Below, one piece after another: positions 15,001 through 22,609 of a stretch of 45,382 nucleotides of DNA (the first letter of the stretch is position 1; each line of letters begins with the position of its first letter). The stretch lies in the NCBI GenBank assembly GCA_001940725.1, contig MDVR01000029.1, positions 1 through 45,382 on the forward strand, in the 5' to 3' direction. The position numbers were made by a program, and so were the translations under genes. Under the pieces are notes generated by a model. The model ran no database searches, had not been told where the DNA came from, and saw nothing but the letters and a program-made list of their open reading frames with translations. This DNA comes from Candidatus Heimdallarchaeota archaeon LC_2 (lineage in GTDB: Archaea; Asgardarchaeota; Heimdallarchaeia; Heimdallarchaeales; Kariarchaeaceae).

Positions 15001-16009
15001 AATACAGATCGCTTGCATACCTTAACTCAAGACCATCCATAGCTCCAGAAAATGCAAGTCCATTAATACCTAAATATCCAAGTGGATTTTGGATTGAGGT
15101 TATCTTTATCTTTACCAAAACTGTACTATTGATGGAGGGATAGTCAGTGACAAACAATTTAACCGAACCCACGTCCTCACCATAAGCACCAGAAGAATTG
15201 TAATTTCCAGTAGCGAAAACGGTTTCTACTTCATTTACATCAATTGCGATTGCCTCGAATTCAAAATAGTCATCAGTACTACTTGAGCTGACTAATAACA
15301 TAAGTCGATTAATATCATCCCCCTCAGCACCTAGATAATGATATATAGCAAAGTCATTGTTATCATCAAAAATAACCTCCCCTGAGGTAATACTAACCCC
15401 ATTTGAATTTACCATTTCTGTTGCAGGAAGATATTCGGTTTTAACAATGGATTCAGTAGAGGCCTTGTGACTAATGGAGATATCACCAAAATGCACAAAA
15501 ACATCTCTGGTACTCGTTGCATTAGTAACTTCTTGTAGAAATCCAATTAGTTCCGGGTAAATAACAATTTTACCATTTGAACCAGAGAATGAGGTTAAGT
15601 CTATATTAAGTTCAGTGTAACTCCCGAAATTTACTTGTTCATAACCAAGACTAAATGTAGCACCGCCCTGCTCTTCCCAATATAAATCAAGCATCAGTGG
15701 TTCAGCTAGTTGATAACCACCAAATTCTTGACTAAGTCCTACTGCCCCTATATCAAGAGAATAAGATCCACCCTTATCTAAAGTTACAAAATTAGACTCA
15801 AAACCTTGATTCGTTACAGCAGTTGCCATGTTAACAATGTTGATTGGATCGGTTGGGTCAAAACGTGCAATTTTAGCCCTATATGATTTGGGAAGCATGG
15901 ATGCCCAAATACCGAGTTCAGGATAATATAAATCATCTGATGAACTAGTGTAACCTTGATAGTATGCACCTACTCCTTCACTCGGTTGAAGTTCAACATC
16001 TGATCCACT
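1..16009 (-). CDS. Giant surface protein, main part (partial, runs off left edge)
   Basis: The frame directly after the TAA at 16010 stays open to the left edge, about 5,335 codons; translation at many points gives coherent protein in one frame. Numbering from the upstream Met at 16600, residues ~200-2900 are Gly/Ser/Thr/Asn/aromatic-rich beta-sandwich-like sequence. Two modules open with the NPSFE motif common in jelly-roll carbohydrate-binding domains (residues ~570 and ~1632). A 16-residue NGILGWDQxQQEGLDW motif occurs at 1587-1602 and again at 2280-2295. From ~3800 the character changes: Ala/Ile/Val-rich helical or membrane-like stretches lie near 3960-4010 and 4395-4457, and the part closest to the edge is more globular. 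No signal peptide follows the TAA, so export would need the upstream part. Likely a cell-surface adhesin or glycan-binding protein (inference). It could be a recent pseudogene or contain a sequence error. Confidence 0.85.
9716..9763 (-). repeat. Internal protein repeat motif, copy 2 (NGILGWDQTQQEGLDW)
   Basis: Encodes residues 2280-2295 of the giant protein. It matches the copy at 11795-11842 at 15 of 16 residues, with several synonymous differences, so it is conserved at the protein level. It follows a Phe-rich strand and precedes a stretch of beta-type sequence, as expected for the N-terminal strand of a repeated module. Confidence 0.8.
11795..11842 (-). repeat. Internal protein repeat motif, copy 1 (NGILGWDQNQQEGLDW)
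   Basis: Encodes residues 1587-1602 of the giant protein. See the partner copy at 9716-9763. The spacing of about 690 residues suggests a large repeated block or several intervening modules. Confidence 0.8.
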
Positions 16010-16600
16010 TTATAAACCAGAAAATGTCAATTCATAATTTTGAGTATTATATACACCAAAGTATCTGGGACGATCAGATTCGAATCCCAAATAATCTATA
16101 GCACTATTGCTACCCAGTCGAATAGATACTTCTTCATATTTATGAAGTTGAAGTAATTTGGCTTTATGTTGTACATCAAAGGTGAAATTACCACTCCCAA
16201 TGGATTGAGTCAGTAATAATTCTTCGTTTACATAGATGGAAAAAAATGTGGAACTAATTGCACCAATACTGAAATTCAATGATGAATAGCCGTCCCATGT
16301 GACATCTGTAAAAGTCTTAAATGTTATCTCTGATGGGGATACAGTCAATTTATACCCGCTATGATATGGATCAATATATGATTGTCCGGATGAGTTATCC
16401 CAGCCTGTTCCATAGAAATCAATATCGTCCTTTATAATCCACCCAACTGGTGGTGCCTGGTAAGGTGGACCAACAGGATTAACCGGGATAACTGGATTGG
16501 CAATTAATAAGATTTGAAAAATGACCAAAAAATATGTTTTTAGTCTTCTTTTTATATGTCCTCGTTTAGCTGTATTATTCAATAATGAGTTCTTTATCAT
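16010..16600 (-). CDS. N-terminal part of the giant surface protein, with signal peptide, ended by in-frame TAA
   Basis: This 196-residue frame starts at an ATG preceded by a good Shine-Dalgarno (CCAGAGGAAATAAAATG). Residues ~17-38 form a signal peptide: basic RRLK, then a hydrophobic core, then small residues and prolines. The mature part begins PVGWIIKDDIDFYGTGW and is beta-rich, like the modules that follow. The frame ends in TAA after FSGL, and the very next codons (SGSDVELQPSEG) continue the same kind of sequence in the same frame for 16 kb. This fits one giant gene with a nonsense codon better than a free-standing small secreted protein. A point mutation, strain polymorphism, assembly error or readthrough are all possible; the sequence alone cannot separate them. 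Confidence 0.8.
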   Translation of the reverse strand: MIKNSLLNNTAKRGHIKRRLKTYFLVIFQILLIANPVIPVNPVGPPYQAPPVGWIIKDDIDFYGTGWDNSSGQSYIDPYHSGYKLTVSPSEITFKTFTDVTWDGYSSLNFSIGAISSTFFSIYVNEELLLTQSIGSGNFTFDVQHKAKLLQLHKYEEVSIRLGSNSAIDYLGFESDRPRYFGVYNTQNYELTFSGL

Positions 16601-16636
16601 TTTATTTCCTCTGGTAATTGTTTCTTTAACTAATTT

Positions 16637-16796
16637 CTACACAGAAAGCGTGTAGTGCTTCTATTTACCAATCACGTAGATCCCGTAAAACTAAGTCTTA
16701 TCCCTAATTTCTTAGTTTCCCGGGGTTCAATCGGTAAACTATTTCCCCCTGACTTTAGACAGAGCCCATAAGTGATTTAATTCACCTCCAACAGGG
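16637..16796 (-). promoter_or_regulatory. Candidate structured 5' leader of the giant surface-protein gene
   Basis: Non-coding, less AT-rich than its flanks, and containing several complementary arms in RNA (minus) order: CCCTG (16792-16796) with CAGGG (16747-16751), enclosing GTGA/TCAC (16772-16785); TTTACC (16733-16738) with GGTAAA (16664-16669), enclosing CCCG (16721-16724) with CGGG (16682-16685), which enclose a perfect 8-bp stem AAACTAAG (16711-16718) with CTTAGTTT (16688-16695). A last hairpin pairs CTACAC (16650-16655) with GTGTAG (16637-16642), ending 37 nt before the start codon. The nesting favours a folded leader or riboswitch-like element. No known class was recognised, and pairing was judged by eye only. 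Confidence 0.45.
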
Positions 16797-16937
16797 ATTT
16801 TAGAGGAATTCTTGTATTTATTTTTTTATCATTTTATTTAAAATCTACCCATGGAGTTTCATGAAAGGGAATTTCTCAAAAAATATTTTAAATAGTCCAA
16901 ATTTTATATAAACTACTATTTATTTAATTAATTAACA
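16797..16937. other. AT-rich spacer, probable promoter of the giant gene
   Basis: Very AT-rich sequence between the structured leader and the next minus-strand gene. On the minus strand it contains TATA-like stretches (TTTATATAAAAT near 16900-16911 and ATTTAAAATATT near 16885), either of which could be the TATA element of the giant gene. It also holds the 5' end of any leader transcript. No gene was seen. Confidence 0.35.
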
Positions 16938-17669
16938 TTATGTAAATATTATATTTGGAGTGGATATCGGATGCTCCTTCTTGAATAGTAATTCATCAAT
17001 TAAATCACAATAATTAAAATATGAGTCTAAAAGTATCCAGAATTTCTTGCCGTGATCAGTTAATTTGACAAGTTTAGATTTTTCCTTAACAATATTAAAA
17101 ATTGATAATCGTATAACAAATGGATTATCAATTAATAAATTCTTTAAAAACTTTTGAAGCATATATTTACCCATTCTTTTTTGGAACTTTGTTGTTGGAT
17201 TAATTTGTAATTTTGAATATTGATATGGAGGTTTTCCTTGATATGGATCTGTAAAATCTTTATGAAAATTTATTACTTTTGTATTGCAACCAAATATTGC
17301 ATCCCAGAAAGATAATTTGAATTTCGTAATATCAAAGGAGTAGCAGAACTCTACAATTTCTTTAACTGATTTAAAAAAATTCTTTGGTAATTTAGTTTCA
17401 ATTAACAATTTGAAAAAATTAGAGTCTAAGGGCAGTATTGATTTTTTTTCAGTTGAGACCAATTGCTGCTTAGAAAAATAATTTACTAAATTACAAAAAT
17501 AATTATAATCTAAATTTATCATTGGGAAATTTTCGTTAATAAATTGAAATAGGTGTTTACGCTCAATTTCATAGTTTACATTGTGACTGAATTTTAGCAA
17601 TATACTTGCCAAAATCAGATTTTTTAATATGTGGTTAGATTTTGATTGAAAGAATGTAATAGTTTCCAT
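16938..17669 (-). CDS. Unrecognised 243-residue protein, possibly winged-helix
   Basis: Lys/Phe/Asn-rich soluble protein with no signal peptide or membrane segment. Residues ~14-75 are helical (NLILASILLKF, then FCNLVNYFSKQQLV). The C-terminal third has a pattern common in winged-helix proteins: a helix pair, a strand, then KLVKLTDHGKKFW, like the wing and following helix of many archaeal regulators. That similarity is weak and no family was identified. It starts with ATG at 17669 and stands alone on its strand, with 500 bp of apparently non-coding DNA upstream. Its high AT content fits the accessory block to its right rather than the giant gene to its left. Confidence 0.65.
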   Translation of the reverse strand: METITFFQSKSNHILKNLILASILLKFSHNVNYEIERKHLFQFINENFPMINLDYNYFCNLVNYFSKQQLVSTEKKSILPLDSNFFKLLIETKLPKNFFKSVKEIVEFCYSFDITKFKLSFWDAIFGCNTKVINFHKDFTDPYQGKPPYQYSKLQINPTTKFQKRMGKYMLQKFLKNLLIDNPFVIRLSIFNIVKEKSKLVKLTDHGKKFWILLDSYFNYCDLIDELLFKKEHPISTPNIIFT

Positions 17670-18172
17670 CTTGGAATCTAAAAGCTGTAAATTGTTTATA
17701 TATTAAAAATTCAAAAAAATAAAAATCACAGTCAAACGCCAATTTAATAGAAATATTGACACAATAATACGGAGAGTGAAATTTGTGGATGAAAATATAT
17801 CGGAATTTTGAAATTTGCATTTACTAAGCGATTCGAATGAATTTAATAATTCCAGCTATCCTAATAAAAAACGGCCTAACATTAGTTTGATTTTCCATTT
17901 TGGGACACATCAAACGTCGGTCCGGTTTTACTCCTCCCACTTTAGTTATTTAATATTTCACAAATGAAGACTTTCTCTCGTTTGTTGAATGACTGAACTG
18001 ATAACTTTAGGAATAATGTAATCAAGACGAGAAAGATTGTTTTAGTATAATTTAAGTAAATTGAGACTTTAACTGCTTTATATATCTCTTTTGAAAAGGA
18101 TTTTTGATCCATTATTTGAGTGTAGAGAAAGATCATCTAATCATCGATTATAGAGAAAATCGATCATTCAAA
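17670..18172. other. 503-bp AT-rich spacer without a convincing gene
   Basis: Short frames on the minus strand (17635-17820 and 17942-18136) are poor in coding character; the second would encode one hydrophobic helix and may be chance. An island of higher GC with TTTTGGGACACATCAAACG and CGGTCCGG sits near 17895-17935 and has no obvious pairing. ATCGAT-type palindromes lie at 18145-18165. Nothing else was recognised. Confidence 0.4.
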
Positions 18173-18556
18173 TTACATGTCAAAACTATCCACGATAGTC
18201 TTGATCAAATTACTCTTCTTCAAATTGGAAGAATTTCTTAGTTTGAGATCTTTACACCATTTTTTTAGAGATACATTGGTTAATTTTGATAAATATTCAG
18301 GCAGGAAGTATGTATTAATAGATCCTATTTTCAATCCTTGTAATACAATTTTACTGTTACGCGTGTAGAGATTTTCAAACACAATGGTTTTATCAACCAA
18401 TTCAATCATAGAATCCAAGTAACCCATCTGATCTTTCAGTTCCTCTAAAATCAAACTATCGTCCGGAGTGTTTGCCTTGATGTTTTTCAACCATCTTAGA
18501 AAATTATTGTATTGCGCTTCAACATCAGGAAATTTCTCAACCAATTTCATTCCCAT
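18173..18556 (-). CDS. Small SAP-domain-like protein
   Basis: 127 residues. The N-terminal ~70 residues are helical (EKFPDVEAQYNNFLRWLKNI, then DQMGYLDSMIELVDKTI). The C-terminal ~35 residues (LTNVSLKKWCKDLKLRNS, then NLKKSNLIKTIVDSF) match the SAP motif: helix, the L-K-x(2)-C-x(2)-L-x-L turn, then a K-x(2)-LI-x(2)-I helix. SAP domains usually bind DNA and occur in nucleases and repair proteins, so a nucleic-acid role is inferred. The start is ATG at 18556 (MGMKL) or the second Met at 18550. It is divergent from the gene at 18555, and the two possible ATG codons overlap within the same CATG, leaving no room for an ordinary intergenic promoter. Confidence 0.6.
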   Translation of the reverse strand: MGMKLVEKFPDVEAQYNNFLRWLKNIKANTPDDSLILEELKDQMGYLDSMIELVDKTIVFENLYTRNSKIVLQGLKIGSINTYFLPEYLSKLTNVSLKKWCKDLKLRNSSNLKKSNLIKTIVDSFDM

Positions 18557-19031
18557 GGAATTTGAAAAGTTGTCTAAAATTGTGAAAGAGAATTATGATG
18601 AAAATATTTACCTTGAGTTCATGAAATACGCTAGTAATTCGGCAACCTATCCAAAATGGAATTTAGAACATTATAATCAGATCATAGACAAAAATGAATT
18701 TATAATGATTTCATGTCTCAAACCAAAATATTTTCCAAAGGCAATGAAAATTATTAAAAATATTAAACGTAAATATAAACAAAAAAACTGGTACATAATG
18801 AGTCTTCGAATCGTTGATGATGATTTCCAAGGAATTATTGTAATAAATGGTGTTTACCGAAAGCACAACAATTTTACTTTTCCTCGTAAAAGTGTTTTTC
18901 CACAAAATTCAAAGGATTTCTTATCCTTTGTAAATAATCTCAATGATCACAAACTATATGGATCTAATCTATTGACTGGCTTTCTATCTAGTAAAAAGGC
19001 TCTAGAGAAACTATCTTCTATTTTTAGATAG
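18555..19031 (+). CDS. Unrecognised 158-residue protein
   Basis: The frame is open from 18468, but the upstream part overlaps the divergent SAP gene and reads like antisense. The ATG at 18555 (MEFEKLSKIVKENYDE) is the better start. The protein is Lys/Phe/Asn-rich, with helical N-terminal residues, then YFPKAMKIIKNIKRKYKQKNWYIMSL, a short beta strand pair (FQGIIVINGVYRK) and a helical C-terminus (DFLSFVNNLND). No signal peptide, membrane segment or known motif was seen. The codon use fits the AT-rich accessory block. Confidence 0.6.
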   Translation: MEFEKLSKIVKENYDENIYLEFMKYASNSATYPKWNLEHYNQIIDKNEFIMISCLKPKYFPKAMKIIKNIKRKYKQKNWYIMSLRIVDDDFQGIIVINGVYRKHNNFTFPRKSVFPQNSKDFLSFVNNLNDHKLYGSNLLTGFLSSKKALEKLSSIFR

Positions 19032-19291
19032 ACACTTCTAATACTCTATCGAGCATTAATCTAATAATTAACTAGGAAAATATCAAGTGAAAATAGTATT
19101 TATCTATACTGAGACAAATTAATTAATCATCCACCAAGACATATAGCTCAAGAGGTGAATTCAATATTTATTTTTCCCATATCTCCAAAAGAGCCCAAAT
19201 TATCTTTCTTGATTGATTTCTATCAAATTAATATTTTCTCTCAATCAATTCGAGTTAATATCAAATGGCTCGAATGTGTGATCTATTACTT

Positions 19292-20404
19292 TTACTCAGT
19301 TTTAAGGAGTTTTTCCTTTACATAAAAAGAAGTCGCCCATTGGTTTCCACTCTTGTAAGATAAGAAATATAAAATTTCTGTCACAATTTTTTGGTATTTT
19401 AGAAAGTTATCAAACTTTATTATTCTATCCATACCATGGACAATCTCATTCCTAGTATTTATGGTATTCTGGATTTGTTGAAAATAAGATTCTGAGAGTT
19501 TAAACTGTAGGTTATTAGTCAAGTTAGAAATATATTCATTTAGGATCCTATGAATTGGAGGACTTTGACTCAACGTTTCATCACTATCAAAAAATTTTAA
19601 GACATCATCCCAAACATTAGTTAAATATTTCTTGATCCCACTTTCTAATGCCGTTACAAGCATTATCAATGAGCTTCTTAAATATCCTTGATTAAATAAA
19701 TAATAACTCTCTCTTAATATTTCAAATGAAAATGGTTCTGAAATTTCATTTGTGAAAAGCTTCTCAATATCTTTTGGATCTATTTTTTTATCTATTTCAG
19801 TGAAACTTGAACGCATAAAACTAATAGGCATAAAATGCCAAGTCAAATTGTCCACGGAAAATTTTAAAGTTGGTCTATAGTAAGTTTCTCGGTCTCCAAA
19901 AATTTTATATCTCCATTTTATCAACTTTAGTGTATTATCGAGTAAATCATTAATTTCATCCCATATTGCATTCAAATGACTTTTAAAATTTTCATTAAAA
20001 CGATCATGTCTTGGATATTCTGTACCAAATATTTCTATTTTCTCTAAATTGGAATTAATATCTTCGAGTTTAGAAATGTGAGGGTCATACCTTTCTGATG
20101 AAATACCATTTTCAACATCACCAACATTATAATTGGATGGAATTTTACCATGGGATAAATCCTGATAAATTACAAAGTGTTGTTCTTTAATATTTTTTGT
20201 ATATTTTACCTCAATATTGAAATATTCACGCCTTCGACCTTCACCTACTTTTTCTGAGGTTGGAATCATAGTAATGCTTGATCTATCATAATTGAAAGAA
20301 AGTTCTTTGGGATTGTTTTCACCAAATGATGGGTTGACATGCATCATTAATTCTTGAAAAATTAGTTCTGTAGTCATATGAAAGTAAATTGCAATCCTCG
20401 GCAT
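19292..20404 (-). CDS. HEPN-motif protein (candidate RNase or toxin-type effector)
   Basis: About 370 residues from ATG at 20404; an upstream TTG at 20419 would add five. The N-terminal two thirds are mixed alpha/beta and unrecognised. The C-terminal third is all-helical: SYYLFNQGYLRSSLIMLVTALESGIKKYL, then a spacer, then TRNEIVHG. Arg318 and His323 form the R-x4-H motif of HEPN domains, with the usual polar residue after Arg. HEPN proteins are commonly metal-independent RNases in toxin-antitoxin, abortive-infection and CRISPR systems; some are only binding domains. A defence role here is inferred from the motif and from neighbouring HEPN, nuclease, TIR and OLD genes. It lies downstream of the PD-(D/E)XK gene on the same strand, 381 bp away. 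Confidence 0.7.
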   Translation of the reverse strand: MPRIAIYFHMTTELIFQELMMHVNPSFGENNPKELSFNYDRSSITMIPTSEKVGEGRRREYFNIEVKYTKNIKEQHFVIYQDLSHGKIPSNYNVGDVENGISSERYDPHISKLEDINSNLEKIEIFGTEYPRHDRFNENFKSHLNAIWDEINDLLDNTLKLIKWRYKIFGDRETYYRPTLKFSVDNLTWHFMPISFMRSSFTEIDKKIDPKDIEKLFTNEISEPFSFEILRESYYLFNQGYLRSSLIMLVTALESGIKKYLTNVWDDVLKFFDSDETLSQSPPIHRILNEYISNLTNNLQFKLSESYFQQIQNTINTRNEIVHGMDRIIKFDNFLKYQKIVTEILYFLSYKSGNQWATSFYVKEKLLKTE

Positions 20405-20474
20405 TAGTATGCTGTTCAAAATTTGAATGTTTTAAATAATTTATCTGTGTTACCAAATAAAATCAATATCTAAA

Positions 20475-20774
20475 TCATTCTTCACTTCTCCCTTTAAGTA
20501 TAAAGAACAAAAAGATAATTTCAATCCTGGTGCAAAACATATCGTTGGATTTAATGATTCTAAAACTGTATTCAAGAACTCTCGATGTATAGCATGTTAC
20601 TCTAGATCGGTCGAAAATTAGATAAGCAGGTGGTTTCTTGTGCATTTTGGTAAAACTCAAAGGATTATCTGGGAAACTTTTTACTTTTCGATTTTCTGAA
20701 GAATTTACAAGGACGAACAAGTGAATCCCAGAAAGATTTACAATTCCCCAAACATTGAGATCGATAGTCATCAA
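20475..20774 (-). CDS. Possible small gene of unknown function (99 residues)
   Basis: Starts 10 bp after the stop of the nuclease gene upstream on the same strand, which is why it is listed. The sequence is plausible in the N-terminal half (TIDLNVWGIVNLSGIHLFVLV, a strand-rich pattern) and ends with a hydrophobic IEIIFLFFIL segment. No family was recognised and the composition is not clearly coding. If real it may be co-transcribed with the nuclease gene. Confidence 0.3.
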   Translation of the reverse strand: MMTIDLNVWGIVNLSGIHLFVLVNSSENRKVKSFPDNPLSFTKMHKKPPAYLIFDRSRVTCYTSRVLEYSFRIIKSNDMFCTRIEIIFLFFILKGRSEE

Positions 20775-20784
20775 CTACTTGGAA

Positions 20785-22110
20785 TTAATTTTTTAATTTA
20801 TTAAAGATATCTTCTTCTGTAAAAACAATTATGTTGTCCTCCCCTGAACCTGTGTGTTCTGTATCTCTTACATCAATGAAGAAGATATGGATGACTTTAT
20901 CGTTTAATTTAATGTGAGATGGTGTATTATACATTTTTTTGCACCTCAACATGATTACTAAATAACCTTCATCTGCCTCTTCTCGTGTACAGTATGCGAT
21001 CAATTGTGAAATATGCTTTGAAAATCGATCTAGTTGATGATTCTGTTTGTATAATTTGAGTTCTAAAATAAAATCAAAATTGGCAGCTGATTCTGAGGAT
21101 ATATCCTGTCTTGTGTTGCCCCTCGTTATTTCCGAAAGTGGGTTGAAACCATGGTCGTGGAGATACCTGCAGATCTCTCTATTGTAAAATGCTTCGTCCT
21201 TCAGAAGCTTAGTTTCATCATCTGTCTGAGTAAACTCTTTAAAATCGTAGAGCTGCTTCCTTTGTTTATACCTATTCAACGCAAACTTAATTGGAATGTC
21301 TAAATTAACATTGCCTTTCATTCGATGAGTTATCGTAGACACATCAAGTAGAATAGTTTCGACGATTTCATCTGTCGCTGGGGTCTTTGTTTTGGACATT
21401 CCACTCAAATAATCGATATCCTCTTGTCTATAAACCATAGATCTGTAAACTAAATCGAGAATACTCCAGTGGCTATATTTTGAATAGTCTATGTTAATTT
21501 GATCTACCTTCGTCTTTAGTCGATCATATATCCAAAATGGATGATTCTGTTTGTGTAATTCTAAGGCTTTCATCAAGTTTCTTGATCGATCCACAACTTC
21601 ACGAAATTTTCGATTTATTAAATCAAATTCATCCTCAGTATTCATCTGATTGGAACTGAAATCTAAGAAGGGTTTAATGAAATCTCCAATTACCTCATTA
21701 TGGTTGGTTATATAATCCTCATGATCGTGATGGTTTTTAGCCAAAGCCTTCAATATTTCCTTTGTTGCTTCTATTTTCTCCTTTGTTGGAAGTGTTGCAA
21801 TCTCCATTTTATTACTATAATCTTGGAAAGCCTCTAATGAATCGAATAAAGATTTACTTTCATTGACAACTTTTAAGGTAAGTTTTTCCTGATAATCTTG
21901 ATCTTCTTCCTTATAGAGATCCAGAAGGTCTGAAAATTTGTTTTTAATAAATGTCAAAAAATCTGCCAATTCTATCAATAACTGTTGTTCAGGTACTTCT
22001 AACAGAAAATTTTTGCGTGAATTCAATTCCTCAATTAATAAGTGTAATCTGCTCAGGTGCATGGGGTACAACCAACATATTAGGTTTGCTACTGTAATAA
22101 CTTGTTTCAC
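20785..22110 (-). CDS. PD-(D/E)XK-like nuclease protein
   Basis: 441 residues from GTG at 22110; an ATG at 22062 would give 425. Residues ~17-200 are strongly helical and charged, coiled-coil-like (LIELADFLTFIKNKFSDLL; EKIEATKEILKALAKNHHDH). The C-terminal ~130 residues look like a restriction-endonuclease fold: NREICRYLHDHGFNP (helix then turn), Asp336 in RQDISS, then FDFILELKLYK with Glu350 and Lys352, giving D-x(13)-E-x-K. A helix (LDRFSKHISQLIAYC) and a strand (GYLVIMLRC) follow, as in the core of that fold. The likely activity is Mg-dependent DNA cleavage, and the helical part may sense or oligomerise (inference). No methyltransferase lies beside it, so a classical restriction-modification role is unlikely. 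Confidence 0.65.
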   Translation of the reverse strand: MKQVITVANLICWLYPMHLSRLHLLIEELNSRKNFLLEVPEQQLLIELADFLTFIKNKFSDLLDLYKEEDQDYQEKLTLKVVNESKSLFDSLEAFQDYSNKMEIATLPTKEKIEATKEILKALAKNHHDHEDYITNHNEVIGDFIKPFLDFSSNQMNTEDEFDLINRKFREVVDRSRNLMKALELHKQNHPFWIYDRLKTKVDQINIDYSKYSHWSILDLVYRSMVYRQEDIDYLSGMSKTKTPATDEIVETILLDVSTITHRMKGNVNLDIPIKFALNRYKQRKQLYDFKEFTQTDDETKLLKDEAFYNREICRYLHDHGFNPLSEITRGNTRQDISSESAANFDFILELKLYKQNHQLDRFSKHISQLIAYCTREEADEGYLVIMLRCKKMYNTPSHIKLNDKVIHIFFIDVRDTEHTGSGEDNIIVFTEEDIFNKLKN

Positions 22111-22609
22111 CTTATTTTAGTTTTGTCTAGTGTGGTTCAAAAGATTGTGTCCCTTAAGAAATTATGAAACATCTTATCCTTGAAAATTATTGAGTATGAT
22201 GATCGATCTCGAAGTTTAACTATTCATTTGACAATAGAAAAGATATAGCTAGTGAATTCAATTCTTATCAAAAGGTATACTTGGATTATCTCTTCATAAT
22301 AATCTTCTTTAAAATTATCAATACAATAATTCCACCAAATATTATCAAACCATTAATGAATAATCCAATCAACTTATCCCCTAATTCAATATTTCCTTCG
22401 ATTTCCATCACTAAACGGACATCCAATAATGTTCTAAAAATTGAAATTTGAGAGGAGGAGACACAAACTCTAAATTGACCAGAAAGAGTTGAATTTATCA
22501 CTAGTCGCCAAATTATGCTTATATGGTTGTTGAGATAACCCTCATTAGAGAGATTTATTGTGACATTCCTCTCCTAATCCTTAATTAACAGTTCCATCAT
22601 AATTTATTC
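22111..22609. other. Divergent spacer between the nuclease and second HEPN gene
   Basis: AT-rich region holding at most one small minus-strand frame (22286-22501, listed separately). It must contain the promoters of both flanking divergent genes. No inverted repeat or other site was clear. Confidence 0.35.
22286..22501 (-). CDS. Possible single-span small membrane protein
   Basis: 71 residues, or 40 from the internal Met (MEIEGNIELGDKL). The last ~30 residues are one hydrophobic span (LIGLFINGLIIFGGIIVLIIL) followed by KKIIMKR, the charge pattern expected of a membrane anchor with a cytoplasmic basic tail. It could be a small membrane protein, the anchor remnant of a larger lost gene, or chance in AT-rich DNA. 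Confidence 0.3.
   Translation of the reverse strand: MINSTLSGQFRVCVSSSQISIFRTLLDVRLVMEIEGNIELGDKLIGLFINGLIIFGGIIVLIILKKIIMKR

Noticed and set aside
16661..16741. A tRNA-like sequence (GGTTCAATC next to pairing ends TTTACC/GGTAAA)
   Set aside because: The T-arm 3' side, D-arm and anticodon arm cannot be formed; the bases are better explained by the nested helices of the leader.
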